DNA of 64,000 bases from positions 1 through 64,000 of the forward strand of contig CAMPDV010002442.1 in the NCBI GenBank assembly GCA_946699065.1, written 5' to 3'. Both the position numbers and the translations under genes were made by a program. Source of the DNA: Loxodes magnus. Taxonomy: Eukaryota; Ciliophora; Karyorelictea; Loxodida; Loxodidae. Below the pieces are notes generated by a model. That model was not told the origin of the DNA. It did not search any database and was given only the letters and a program-made list of their open reading frames with translations. Positions 11,658 to 23,924 of the stretch are shown in pieces. Numbering within the stretch: the first letter of the stretch is position 1; each line of letters opens with the position of its first letter.

Positions 11658-12620
11658 AAATAAAATGGTGCAAAGTTTCAAGAAAGGCTTCTATATCACC
11701 TCTTCCTAAGCTAAAAAGGAAGGGAGGAAGCAGGAAACCACTTCTTGGATGTCGTCTTCTTCACACCTTTAACCTTTTTCTTAATATTAACAACCTGGAA
11801 TTTAACAAGAAGAACAGAAGAAGGCTCAGAAAAGCAAGCATACTGAAACACCGACTTCACTAGAGAAGCCTAGAAAGCAGGCAAAGTCTGTTTTACACCA
11901 GGAGATGTCGGAATTTAATCCTTCTGGCCAGATGAGCATGGAACAGCTCATCCAAGTTGTACTAAATCTCCAGGAAGAGGTCAAGAGACTAAAGAAGGAC
12001 AACGACAGGCTAATGGAGAATCTGAACAAGCAAGAGGAAATCGAGAAAGACTTATGTCCTAAGAAAGGGAATTAAGTGCATTTTGGAGCATATCACAGAG
12101 TCAGAACTGATAATCCTAAAATTAGCAATAGAAACAGACGGAGCTGGACAACAAGCTTGGAGAAATAGAAGAGAAGCTACAACAGCAAATGAAACTTAAT
12201 GAGCAAAGAGGCGATCCAATGTTGATAGAGGTGATTGACAAGAAGAAGAAGGTTAAGCCAATCAAAGTAGTTAAAAGGTGCTACTATTGTAATTCAGAGA
12301 AACATCTATGAAGAAGATGTGAATAATTCCTAAATTTTAAGAACCAGTATTGGAGAAAATAGAGGAAGCAGCAAGGGTAGCAAAAGAAAATGACAACTAT
12401 AACAAAGGAAAATTAGAGAGAGACTATTCATGAACTAACTTGGAAATATTTATAGGAAGAAACCTTTGCTGAACTGAAGACATTGTTAGAGACAACAAGA
12501 ACAAATGGGTGGGAGAAGAGTAGAGACCTATAAACTTTTTTTTAATCCGGAGCAATCTGGGATCGGCATGAAGAGGTGAAAATCCTCGAAAATTGCCAAC
12601 TTAATTATTTTAATAATAAT
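11658..12620 (+). mobile_element. Element F: ORF1-only retroelement with zinc knuckle
   Basis: Flanked by the direct repeat AATAAAGAAATAT (11645-11657, 12621-12633). The ORF starts at 11665, seven bases in, with MVQSFKKGFYITSS, as in C1. A Gln/Lys-rich segment and a coiled coil (LQEEVKRLKKDNDRL) follow, then one frameshift near 12053 in both arms, more coiled coil, DPMLIE and the knuckle CYYCNSEKHL-x-RRC. The x is TGA (12309-12311); the sister element M has TGG there. A Trp 14 residues beyond the last Cys is TGG (12351-12353) and is TGA in M. The 3' tail has a GAGG/CCUC hairpin with loop UGAAAAU (about 12560-12597). Confidence 0.78.
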
Positions 12621-12633
12621 AATAAAGAAATAT

Positions 12634-14159
12634 TAAAAAATTAATTTTTCTTAGTAAAAATAATTAGATGGAATAAATAAGTATAAAGTAGTTAAATTTA
12701 TTAATTTTTTAATAAAGTTTATAATATAATATTCTTTTAATAGTTTTTTTTCAAATTTTAATAGTTTTTAATAGCTAAATAATCAACTATTTTAATAATT
12801 AATAAATTATTTAAATTCTATATTAAAATTTTTAAATATATCATTTACTTTGATTTAATCAGTTAAATTAATTAATTCCTATTCTCTTTTAATATATTTT
12901 TAATTTTCCAAAAAATTTATTTTAAGTAGTATGTTAAATTTACAATTTTTTATTATTTTATGCGAAATTCTCAAAAAATAAAAACGGTCTTTTGATATTA
13001 TTCTAATATATTTATAATCTAGAAATGTATTGAAATATTTAATATATTAGCATTATATGTAATTATTTTTAATTATTTTCATTTTCATAAAAAATCTTAA
13101 AAATTCATAATTTTCTATTTGAGAAAGACTTTAAAATAAAAAATTGCAAGAAGTTAGAAATTTTAGATGAATTGCCTTAAATTTTCTTGCTTAAAATTAT
13201 TTTTAAGTATAATTTTAAGTTTCTTAATTTTATAAAAATTTAATTAGAAATCCATTAAAATTTAATAAATCCCTTGAAATTCTAAATCATTTAAAAAGTA
13301 CAAGTAAATAAATGGGATATATGCTATTTAATTTTTCTATTTTATGTGAATTAAACTCTGTAAATGAATATAAACAAATTAGATCTGATTCTTTTTAAAA
13401 ACTTGAAGTAGCCCAAATTTTCATTAATTGTTTATTTATTGTATTTACGAAATAAATTTTAAGCTTTATTAACATAATCTATAAGATCCATCATGTTATT
13501 TAAATATTTAGCTAATCTTAAAAATTTGGAGCTTTTACTTTTAAATTTAATTATTTGCCTTAACTTATGAAAACTTTCTTAAAATTTTGTAAAAGCTATT
13601 AGTCTTTTTAAATCTCTTTGATCATGTTATAATTTAATTATTTTATTGTTAATAATAAAAATAAAATAATTAAATGTTAAGATATAAGCAATAACTAACT
13701 AATCTACTTAAAGCTTCGATAATATATATTAAAAATGATACCTATACTTATTTAAATTAATATTAATAGTAATTAATTAAATATAAAATTTATTTTTATA
13801 TTTAAAACTTTATTCCCATTATTTTATTTACGCTATTGCTTAAAAGAATAAATTTATTTATTTAATAAATACAATTTTTAGAGTTGTTAAATTTAAAGCT
13901 ATACAAATTAATAATGTTTTATATTCATTTTTATAATTATAGTAAAAGTAGCCTATTCTTCAAAGTTAAACTTATTGCTATTTATTATTTAAATTTTTGT
14001 TATTTGAAAGATGTATAAACGCTTTGTTGCTGCAATGTATTTCTAATATATTTGCTATATGCATATAATTTTATTTCATTTTCTAATTTATAAATTATTA
14101 ACTTAAATTAATTCAATTTTTACAATCAAATTCTGTTTTATTATTATCAAATCAAATGG
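12634..14159. other. AT-rich DNA without recognised genes
   Basis: No coding signal on either strand; mirrored in the right arm at about 57930-59450. Confidence 0.5.
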
Positions 14160-14505
14160 ATGACGGACGAGTCAGCCAAACTAGTAGGTAATCTGGTGCA
14201 GTTTATACTGCATTGCGAGTAATCTCGCACTAGATGGTACCACGGGGAAGGGTGGATAAGCTCTGTTGAGACGTACTTAACTTACCCCGAGGGTTCTTTC
14301 CAGCAGTATGAAAGTTTGACTGACAGGCCTTCTAATTACCGACTTAATAACTAATTATTATTTAGACTTTATTCAAGAAGACTGAAGCATTTGACTCAAA
14401 ATTTTAGAATAATTTTTAATAATAAGATTCCCCATTTGGAGAAGCTGACATGACTCATCGGACCTCTAGAATTTAACAAGAAACATGAGAAGATTTTTTA
14501 ATATT
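14160..14505 (+). repeat. Family D short repeat, copy 3, 5' part
   Basis: The most complete D 5' end, starting near TGACGGACGAGTCAGCC. It stops at TTTTTTAATATT. The rest of the element, including its tail hairpin, lies 5.7 kb away at 20228-20276, so a block has been inserted into it. Copy 1 at 1-244 shows the uninterrupted form. The right-arm partner is 57581-57929. Confidence 0.7.
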
Positions 14506-14959
14506 AATGAAGGATAAAGTATTTTATAATAAACTAATTGCTTAAGTTATAACTCCTTTTAATTAAATGTCAATAGTATTTTTACTAAAAAGTAATTCAT
14601 ACAAAGTAGGAACTAGAATTTATATTCAGAAGGTTACATTAAATTTAGTTTATAAATAGAACTATAAATATCTTAACCGATGTTAGAAAACTGCTTTTTT
14701 GATCTAATTTCAAATAAATATTTTCCTAACTGTATACCATAGAAACTATGCTAAATAATAAAATTTAGTAAATTTTGAAGTGAAGTTAAAAGTAACTCAC
14801 ATAATACTTTAAACAGATTTAACTTCATCTTAAAGGATGGTTAAATGATGGTAAAATATACCGAATTAAAATAGCTATACTCTTTATTTTATAAAGATAA
14901 GTATTTTTCTTAAAATTAGATCATTAAAATGTTAATTTTAAAGTTAAGAATCGTAATAT

Positions 14960-16581
14960 AAAAACTTCAGCACAGTCTACCTCCACCAAACGCCCGAATA
15001 AAAAGTGTATCCTCCTGAAAATCCAATTAATTTCTTGTTTGCAAATGAAAAAGTTTTATCGAAAGGTTCATTACTGCAAAAATTCTGAACTTCAAAAGGT
15101 GTTTATAAAACTCTTTATTAATTTGTTTCTATTATTATTTTTTGTATGGATATCCCGTCTCCTTGAACTCTCATTTGTGATATGCTTTCATCTTTTTATA
15201 ATTTAAATGTGATGCTTTGATTGGATGAATAAATTTTTCCTATAGGGACTCTTTAAAATAATTCCCCTTCTTAGTTTCTTAGAGTAATTTAAGTACCCTA
15301 AAGAAGCATGTATAAAAACGCAGTATCTTTATTGCATCCAGTAAAGGGACTATAAAGTCAAAAAAAGAAAGTGATTGAATCTAAAGTGTAGGCATTTGAT
15401 ATATTCAAATCAATATAATCAGTTCCATTATAATTAGGTTTCCCATTTAAATTGGTAACACTTATAATATCGCTTAATTCCTTTATCTTTACTATCTAAG
15501 AAGTGTTCTAAGGAGTGTTCTAAGTAATGTTGGAAGTATAGTTTTAGTTAATTTTTGGAGGTTAAAGATAAGCAGCTCTATACAAATAAGCATCAATGAA
15601 TTGCTTTTATAATAAATCAATTTCCTAACTTTAAAGTTATGGGAAATTATCTTAGTTAATTAGTTCTCAGATAGGTTTCATTTAATATCTAATAGGAGTG
15701 GGATTAGTCTTCACATTTTAAAACCATTTTTATTAGTCAGTTAGAGGAACAGATCCTTTTTGTATTTTAGTTTTCTTATATATTCGTGAACTAAATGTTT
15801 AACTTTAAGAAATAGCTTGATTTAAATTTTATTAGGAGTTTTCCTAATAAATTTAACTAAATCTCCAACCATTGTTAATAAATGTCTAACTAGCTGCATA
15901 GTCAATATCAATACTTTACTTTTGTAAAAACTTCATATCTTCTGCTTTAATATCATATCTTTCTTATAAGATAGCTCCGTATGTTATCTACCAAATATAG
16001 AAGCTCCCATACTTATCATATAGCTAATTTATTGTAATGTTAGGGTTAGTAGAATTTACTAATTTATATATGGATTTTTTGAAACTGCTTGTCAGATTAT
16101 GATTTTAAAAGTCTATTGATAATTAATAAGCCTCACAAGCTTATTTTACTTGTATGCTTGAAATACTATAAGCTTTAGTGTCTTCTACATATTCTTAATA
16201 CTTATCATTATAAGAAAAAGCAGAACTAAAAAAATTAAATCTTCATCATGAACTTTAAGCAACTGCATATTGCCATCCACTGAAATATTTAGAAAATTTA
16301 GTATCTCTTCATTCATAAGCACTATTAAACTATTAAACTTGGGTATCAAATGAACAAGCAGCTAAATCAACTACTCAAGCTTTATCAGGAATTAGTCAGA
16401 GTTCATCCTCAGTAGTTTATTACTACTAATAAGTGAAATCGAAAATGTTCAGTTTCAGATACTGCTCAAACGTGCTTTAATCTAGGTAACAGTTGTAAGA
16501 GTCGATTCCTTGGCTATAGAATCTGGGTAGAAATGGAACACTTTAAACGATGAAAGGCAAGATAAATATAAAATATTTCAT
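14960..16581 (-). CDS. MACPF-domain protein with jacalin-like C-terminus (left-arm copy)
   Basis: A secreted pore-forming-type protein of roughly 530 residues; the exact end is uncertain. It begins MKYFIFILPFIV, a short signal peptide. The MACPF signature region reads YGSFYIWQITYGA, followed by the family's NPTPIRYQMKPIWEL stretch. The last 150 residues have the pattern of a jacalin-like beta-prism lectin domain, ending LIGFSGGYTFYSG. It looks whole or nearly so if the code proposed for this window holds; otherwise it should be treated as a fossil. Related copies lie at 40530-42157 and 43784-44160. Role unknown: MACPF proteins serve in attack, defence or host functions in different eukaryotes. 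Confidence 0.7.
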
Positions 16582-16985
16582 TTATATAGAATACTTAAAA
16601 ATAGAGCTTAAATATATGATTTATGGTTAGCTTTTATTAGATTTATATAAATATATGAGCATAAATAATCCATACATTTAGATTAAATAATTTAATAAGA
16701 TATGATAACTTACTCAAGTATCTAAGTTAATAATTATTAATTTATGAATACTAATTATAAACTTAACTACAGTCTCTTTTAATTTACACTCTTAGTATAA
16801 ATCTCTATTTCTCTCAATTGCAAGTTTATTAGGATTTATTTATTTTAGTTAGAAAACATATCTGAGCAGGTTATTATAGATTATGCTTTAGTAATAGAGT
16901 TTAAGTAGTTTAAGAAATGCTTAGCTCTTCATTTTATTATAAATCAAATAGAATACAAATTTAACTTTGCTACTAAAAGGCTTTT
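16582..16985. other. AT-rich spacer upstream of the MACPF copy
   Basis: No gene or repeat recognised; it presumably holds the MACPF promoter. Confidence 0.4.
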
Positions 16986-17960
16986 TATCCTAAATTAGAA
17001 GAAAAGAAAGAACCATCATTACTCATATCTGTGTCTACATTTCAAAAGATGAAACTTTCTTCAAAACCCTTTAAAACTTAGTTGACCAACTTAAAGAACC
17101 TAATCTCCCTTAATCTACCAATGAGGGGATAAGATAAAATATAAAATTACTAAATAACAAACGTTGGGAATGCAAATAACTGAAGAAATTTCGTAGAAAG
17201 AACACGAATTATGTATCAGGAAGTACAGATATTCGATTCTGGAACTGAGCAATTTAATATTTCTTAACCTACACAAAGATCTCTAGCCTCCATGAAGAAG
17301 TATAGATGCTATAGTATCTTAGCCAGAAAATCTCAGAAAAGTTTAAGGAGAAAAATCAACAAGATGCGCAAGAATTAATTACTATGAACGCAAGATGGAT
17401 GCTTTCTTCTATATTTAGAATAACACAAATCTAGTCTAAGTCCATTTAAATGAACGCGTAGCCAAAATGAAAGAAGAGTTACGTTAATTAAAACAAAGGC
17501 TAAAGTAGATTAACATTATAGTATAGTAATGAATGTGAAATCTAAAGAATAATTTTTGTTAAAGAAATTATAAAGATTAAAAGAGAAAAACTTCTAATAC
17601 AGAAGAGCTCGACACTGTAGCGAAATAGTTAGAAATCATAAGAGAAAAAATGGAATTATTGAATTTAAGGACAGCAAAGGAAGAAACGAGAAGAAGTCAG
17701 ATTGTATAAAATGTATTGCAGTCTAAACGCCGCAATATATAACACCAAGAAAGATACGAAAAATCCAAGACTGGAAATGAAAGGAAGAAAATCTGGAGAA
17801 ACTCTATTTCACAAACTCTCAAAAATCAGAAATTTCAAACATTTTGAAAAACAATAGGGAGTATGAGTTACTTTTTCTGGACAGAGTTGAGATTAAATAA
17901 TGGATAACACTTATAAGTTTAATTGAATCTAAATAAATGTATTTATATTTTATATTCTAA
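16986..17960 (+). mobile_element. Element X: degenerate ORF1-like element
   Basis: Several coding-like stretches in different frames. The first carries a coiled coil (LHEEVQMLQYLSQKISEKF). The last runs through ITPRKIRKIQDWK, then TGA, then KEENLEKLYF up to about 17900. The ITP-x-K and acidic/aromatic pattern recalls the region beyond the knuckle in related elements, and TGA again sits where Trp would suit. No clean zinc knuckle is found and frameshifts are evident, so I call it a decayed member. Mirrored in the right arm at about 54170-55110. Confidence 0.5.
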
Positions 17961-18144
17961 TAGCAGACACAAAGTATCTAATTATACTGAGAAATTGAAT
18001 CAATAAATTATATAAGAGAAATAATAAAAATTCTTAGATAGTGCTAAGTATGAAGTCAATATATTAATTATTTAAAGTATCTTAAGAAAAGTAGTTACTT
18101 AATTTAGCATTTAATAATAATAATAAATGAACTTAGTGTCAAAT

Positions 18145-19700
18145 AAAAGTTTGCTATCCCTGGGCTTTCTTCCAGGTACCAGCAGACCAATTTTTTTACG
18201 TGGTAAGTCTTCCCCGACCTTTTTTGTAAGTGGATGGTTACCACTATTAATTTTCTTTGTTGCGTATTAAAAGTTTTTGTCTGTAAACTCCATTTTCAGT
18301 AATCCATAGTTTATTTAAAGCTCTTCATGTTTTCTGCTCTTCTCTTATCTGTAAATTCTTTCATTCTTTGTAGTGTCTTAGTAAGTGATTCCGTGAATAG
18401 CAATACCAACAATTTTTTATTTATTTTTCAGTGTTCTTCTTTTTAAAAATTTTATTTTCCAGTTGTTCAATTCTTTTAGTTAAATCCATACTAGCCTATT
18501 CTTAACTAGGTTTATTTTATTATAAGAAAAAATGGAAAACTTCTTGTAAAAAACCTCTTCTCAAAAGGATTCATCTTACAAGCAATAAAATATATTTTAA
18601 GTACTCCAATTGCTGTAATAAGAAAATTTCAACCTCCTAAGAACAGTTCAAGAACTAGAAAGAAAAATAGAGCACCTGATGTACAATTAATAAGAATAAA
18701 TGAAAAATTAAAATAAATAGACAGGAAACAACAAAATAGAAGAGCAGAGAAAAAATTCGACTAATTCGCAGAACTAACTGAAAGCATATTTTTGCAAAAT
18801 ATATAGGGGAATGATCCTATGGATGTGGAGAAACAGCCTGCAATAAAAGATATTCCCTATAGGAAAATACTGCGATGCTGATACTGCAAGAGACCAGGAC
18901 ACAAAGTTAGAAACTGCTTCTAATTCCAATAAAAACAGAAAGCAGAAAATTTAAAGCTATGAAGAACCATAAGTAACTATATTGCACTGTGGAAGGAAGA
19001 ATTTATAGAAGAAAGATGTACGCAGGGCATGAAATTCTAGAAGACGTGATTATAGCAGGACAAAGAAGAAATAAACAAATGCTTGGAATGAAGATTGATT
19101 GAAGCAAGATTACGAAAATAAAAAAGGGAGAACACAGCACAGATAGATATGTGCTTCAAGAAGAAGACCCAGAAGAAGACTGGAAATGGAAATTTTAACA
19201 AAACTATTAAACTTTAAAAAGTGACGAACTTGACTGATAGGTGGGACCACTATAATTAATTATTATTATTATGTATTCTAAAATTGTGTTGGAGTTTCTT
19301 CTATAATCATGCATTGAGATTATTTAAAATTTGATTATGACATTTCTCATAATTACTATTCTGTAACTAAACTACTTTTTATTAGCTAGCTTCTCAATAT
19401 TTTTAATTCGTTGTTTTAATCTTCGATGCAATTCATAAGTTCTCGAATTCGATCTCCGTAATTGAATATCATTTCATCTTATTTAGTGATCATTGCTTTC
19501 AATTTTTCAATTTAATCTTGAAGAAAGTCGTTACTCTAAATTTGTGGATTAATTGACTCAGCTGGACCTATCATTATTTTTCCTTCAGGTGAAGAGCTAG
19601 ATTCTTATTATTGTTTTTATTTTTTTAGTTCCTCTTTCGTCGCTTGCTTTCTTGCTTTCCTTATTTAGTTTTTTGAAAGACGGACCTATTATTCCATTTT
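18145..19700 (-). mobile_element. Element G: ORF1-only retroelement split by element H
   Basis: Reads on the minus strand from ATG at 19697: MEQQVRLSKNQIRKARKQ, a Gln-rich part, SSSSPEGKIMIG, a coiled coil (IRELMNCIEDQNNELKIL), then H intervenes. Beyond H the frame resumes with KRIEQLENKIF and the knuckle CWYCYSRNHLLRHC. Here the CWYC Trp is TGG (18406-18408 complement), while the later Trp residues of CKEW and KTW are TGA. Element J (44190-44960) has the same order without interruption. The 3' region has two hairpins: GUGG/CCAC with loop UAACCAU, and CCUGG/CCAGG with loop AAGAAAGC (about 18165-18250). Confidence 0.72.
18525..19255 (+). mobile_element. Element H: ORF1-only retroelement nested in G
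   Basis: Opposite orientation to G. The ORF begins at 18532 (MENFLQKTSSQKDSSYK). A coiled coil follows, then a shift of frame, FAELTESIFLQN, DPMDVE and the knuckle CWYCKRPGHKVRNC, whose Trp is TGA (18879-18881). The end has the pattern KGEHSTDRYVLQEEDPEED, shared with element I. The tail has GUGG-GA-CCAC followed by TATAATTAATT. The matching right-arm copy is 52845-53565. It inserted after G and before the arm duplication, since both arms carry it. Confidence 0.7.
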
Positions 19701-20227
19701 TTTTTAATTTAGCATTTAATAGTTAACGTAACTAATCTTGAAATCTACATACTTTATATAGGTAAGGTTTATATTATATTAGTGTTATTATAAAATGGAC
19801 ACAAATATAGTAGATCTCTCCAACAAATCCATATAACTCGTAACAGGACGTTGCCTACGGTTTTTAACTCCTTTAGATAAAAAACTAAGAATTAGCAAAG
19901 GCTATCAGGGAACTTTATTAACGAACTAATGATTTAATTAACTCTATGGAAATTTTAAAATCTGAAAACTCTTTACAAAATAGGAATTAGTTCTAAACCT
20001 TCCCCTGTAGCAAATTTAGGAAAAATTTCATAAATATAATTGACCGTAAAGAAATGTAAAATTCCAGTAACTATAAGCAATAACAACGAAATAACAAAAC
20101 TACCTAATGGAAATAGAACAATAAACTCAAATATAAGAGATTCTTTTTCAGAAAATAATGATATGCTGGTATTGAAAGCAGTCAGGTTATAAAATACACT
20201 ATCTCTCTAGTTTTAGACATTTAGATT

Positions 20228-20276
20228 AAATATTAATATTGAAAGAGCTGTGCGCCAATGAGGTGCTACGCGCTCT
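20228..20276 (+). repeat. Family D copy 3, 3' tail hairpin
   Basis: The tail missing from 14160-14505: AAATATTAATATTGAAAG, then the UAC-bulge hairpin ending GCTCTATAAT. Stem GCGCC/GGUGC, loop AAUGA. Right-arm partner 51817-51865. Confidence 0.7.
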
Positions 20277-20280
20277 ATAA

Positions 20281-22490
20281 TCATTTTTATTTATTAATTC
20301 TTTGATTTTAAAGTCAAAATTATGGAAAATTTTTATGAGAGCAGTTAAAAATTAAATCTTTGAAAGAATTGAATATTATGCTTTTAATCCATCAATTGCT
20401 TCATTTAATTGGTTTTTTATTTTATGAGTTAATTGATTATTAAAAAGATATTTATATTACTAAGAATAATTTTCTTTTATAAATAATTGAAATAATTGTG
20501 TGATTTAAATTAAAAAATAGTCATATGCATCGTAAGGTTATAATAATTAATCTATTTTATCTATTTAAAATCTGAATTAAAGAGTAATAATATATATCAA
20601 AAGAGTATGAATTTAAACTTAGGTGATTTTTTTACTTTTAATAGATCTATATTTCCTTTAGTTGGTTCATATTTTAATTTAATTTTTGTTTATGGATATG
20701 ATTTAATAATATTTTTATAAATAAATTAAAATTAAATTTCTTTTATTATTACTTAATATAAGGTAATTAGATTTATCTACAACTTTTTATTTTTATTTTA
20801 ACTTATTTCAAAATAAAGTATAAATATTAAAGATATTAGTTAAAGCAAAACTAATAAATATTTTTTATAAGCTTACAAATAATTATATTCAGAGACTATA
20901 AAATAATAAATTTTTATCTAAATTTAAGTGTTTTAAAGATAAATTGTTTTTTTTAATTATTGTTCATATTAATTTAAATTTATGAGATTTTATGACTCTT
21001 ATAAACAAACTATAAAATTTTTGGTATGTGATTCTTAAATGAACGGTCATCAATTTTATTTTTATAATCTTCTATTAAAATAATTTGAGTTTACTAAGAT
21101 TTCTATATACACTGCTCCATTCTACATCCTATTCTTTTTGATTTAAATGATTAATAATATCGAAATTCATTGCTTACGACTTCTAAATACATAAAAATCT
21201 TTAATAATCTACTTTTATAAGAATTTTACATTCGTTGCTAAATTATCAGTTTTATAATCTTTAAGAATTTCTTCTCATTTAAGAAATTATCTAGTAAAAC
21301 ATTTTATTTTTTATTTTTTTATTCAATAAATTGATTTTAATTCTTCCTAACTAAATTAGTTTAAATTATTTTTTAAAGGTAAGCACTAGAATATATTATT
21401 TACATTTTATAATTCTAATTAAAATTTTAGGAATTTATACCCTTTTATTTCTAAATATTTTGATGGAATAATTTTTAATATTTTTCTTTGACTGGAATTT
21501 ATGTAAAAAATAAATAAATTATATATAACTTATTCTCTTTTATTTATTATATAAAGCTTAGCTAATAAATTATACATAAATAGTCCTTTTTTAATTAAAA
21601 TTTTAAACAAATTCATTTACTCAAAGCATGCTAAATAATTATATAATATTTTATATATTTATTTAGATTTTACTTGTCTCTAAACTAAAACTAAAGGGAT
21701 TTTTTTAATTATGTAATATTTAGAATGTAAATTTAATTAATAAAATAAATATTCATGCTGCTATATATAAATACAAAAATTAAATAAAGTTACCACTTTT
21801 CATTCTTAAACATTCATGAATATGTATGAAGAAATATTTTAATTCTATTATCTACACTAACTTCTTTCTGAAATTAGCATTTTTAAAGGCTTTCATATAT
21901 GCTTTTTAAAAAGAAACTTTTTTATTTAATTATAATAAAAATTAAATTTCTTTAGCAAATTAAACATTATCAAGCATTTTTAATTAAATTAAGATAATTA
22001 AAACCTTTAAAATTTATTAATTGTGCAGAGTTTTTCTCATTTATTTTTTCAATTTATAAAAGTGTTTATTTAACCAAAAAAACATAATTATTTGCATAGT
22101 TAAAGTATTATCAAACTACTAGATTTATTCAAAATAGATATTCCCTATTAATCATGTATATTCATAGATTGATTTTAGTAGTTTTTTGTTTAAATCTGTT
22201 TTAGTTATTAGAAATATCAAATTGCTTTAAATTAATTTTAGCTTGTATTTTTAGGGAAACATTCCATATATTATTATTTATTCATTTTTATAAATAGAAA
22301 TATTAAGCCTTTAAAACAGAAAATTTACTTCATTTCCTGCTCTTTAGACAACAAAATTTTCTTTGCATTCATTTAATTAAATAGGAAAAATACAATTCTT
22401 TAATAAGCAAGAAAAAAGCAATAAATGCAAAAATAGAGCAATTGTAGTCAATTAGTGAACAGATTTAGCAGTCAATTTTAAATAATTAAA
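20281..22490. other. AT-rich DNA without recognised genes
   Basis: About 2.2 kb with no supported coding signal, repeat or RNA; mirrored at about 49600-51810. Confidence 0.5.
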
Positions 22491-22518
22491 TGCTAGATTT
22501 TAAATTTATTATATAAAA

Positions 22519-23205
22519 ATGCAAAAAGCTTATTCTAAACAGTATGCATCCCAATCAAATTACGATTATCAAAGCATACCCAAAGAACTCAAAGCTATGC
22601 AATAGGATAATTTTAAATTTTTAAGAAACTCATAAGAACTAGAAGGGAAAATCACTTACCTAATTTCTAACACATAAATGCTAAAGAGTGAAAATTCCAA
22701 GCCAGTCAATCTGAGAATTTAATAAATAGAATCTAATTTCAGTCAATTAGCGGAATTGGCTGAAAACTTATTTCTAAAAAATAAAACAAAAAATTACCCC
22801 ATGGATGTGGAACCAAATCTTCAACCAGCAAAAATTCCGATAGTTAAGAATAGAAAATAATGCTGATATTGCAGGAAATATGGTCACATTTTAAGATGTT
22901 GCTGAAAATTCTAATAAAAATGAAAACTCGAAAGTTTTAAGTAATGAAAATCCTTAAGCAATCCATACTACGCCCCAGAAGGTTTATTATCCAGAAAAAT
23001 ATATACATTGGAAATTAACTTTTGAAAGACATCTCATTTGCTCAATAAAGAAGAAATTTGAATATGCTTGGAATCGAACTAGATTGAAGCAAGATACCTT
23101 AAGGGCGAACAAAGTACTGCAAGATATGTATTCTAAGAAGAAGACTCAGAAGAAGATTGTAAATGGAATAGTACTTAAGACGATTTTAAACTTTAAATTT
23201 TTTGA
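22519..23205 (+). CDS. ORF1-like protein of element I, open frame with TGA as Trp
   Basis: A 228-residue frame from MQKAYSKQYASQS to the TGA at 23203. It runs: coiled-coil segments (QDNFKFLRNSQELEGKI), SQLAELAENLFL, YPMDVE, the knuckle CWYCRKYGHILRCC, then an end with STARYVFQEEDSEED. Six internal TGA codons occur. Those at CWYC (22864-22866) and about 23 residues past the knuckle align with Trp codons in sister elements. The frame between about 22960 and 23100 is uncertain: the right-arm copy differs by one base there and opens another frame (48886-49155) that also resembles the family. No reverse transcriptase lies nearby. Probably an RNA-binding ORF1 homologue. Confidence 0.55.
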
Positions 23206-23924
23206 AAAGTAGCAAACCAAATAAAGGTGAAGTCACGTTAATAAATTATGTTAAAGTGTGTCATGTTATGTTCTTATTTGAAAGTAATTAAAATATAATT
23301 CTCTTTTACATCTTTCTTAAGTTAAAGTAAGTTATTTCACAAAGAACTGAACAATTATTAAATTTTAATTAGCGTATATAATAAATTAAAAAAGATTAAC
23401 TTTTTATAATTCTATGAAAATTGCTAAATATAAGATTTCTTAAAAAAATTTAATTAAATAGAAAATACCTTACGAACAAAATTTATGATAAAGCTTTATG
23501 TTCTAAAAATAAAATTAAAATCCTATAAATCGCTAAATTAACCAATTTATAAATGAACTAATATTTTAATTGAAATTTTAATTATTTAGTTTTTTTAACT
23601 AATATTATATGATTTAAGTAAAATAAAAGTTTGAAACTCTAAAATAAACACATAAAAACGTAGTAAAAAGCACTAAGAAAAATAACTTTATTATATACTG
23701 AAATTTTAAAACTTTTTGTATATAATTTCGATTTTAGAATAATTTATTTAATGATATTTAAAATAAATAAAATCATTTAATCTAAAATTATATTAATACA
23801 AATTTTTGCAGACACTCAAAATACAATTTTATTTTATTTTTGGGAAAAATTTCTTTTACAACAGGTTTTATCTGATATCTTAAATAATGAAATAATTTTA
23901 ATAAAAAGTTAAAAGTTAAAAAGC
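23206..23924. other. AT-rich DNA following element I
   Basis: Contains a weak possible tail of element I (GGUGAAGUCAC near 23228) and otherwise nothing recognised. Confidence 0.4.

Larger units (their letters stand above)
14506..20227. mobile_element. 5.7-kb block inserted into a D repeat
   Basis: The junctions are read by comparison with the intact D copy at 1-244. A short A/T motif (AATATT) lies at both junctions and may be a target duplication of about 6 bp. The ends show no inverted repeat. Inside are a MACPF-type gene, element X, and elements G and H. It is present in both arms (right arm 51870-57580). Whether the block moved as one unit or grew by successive insertions cannot be decided from this sequence. 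Confidence 0.5.
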
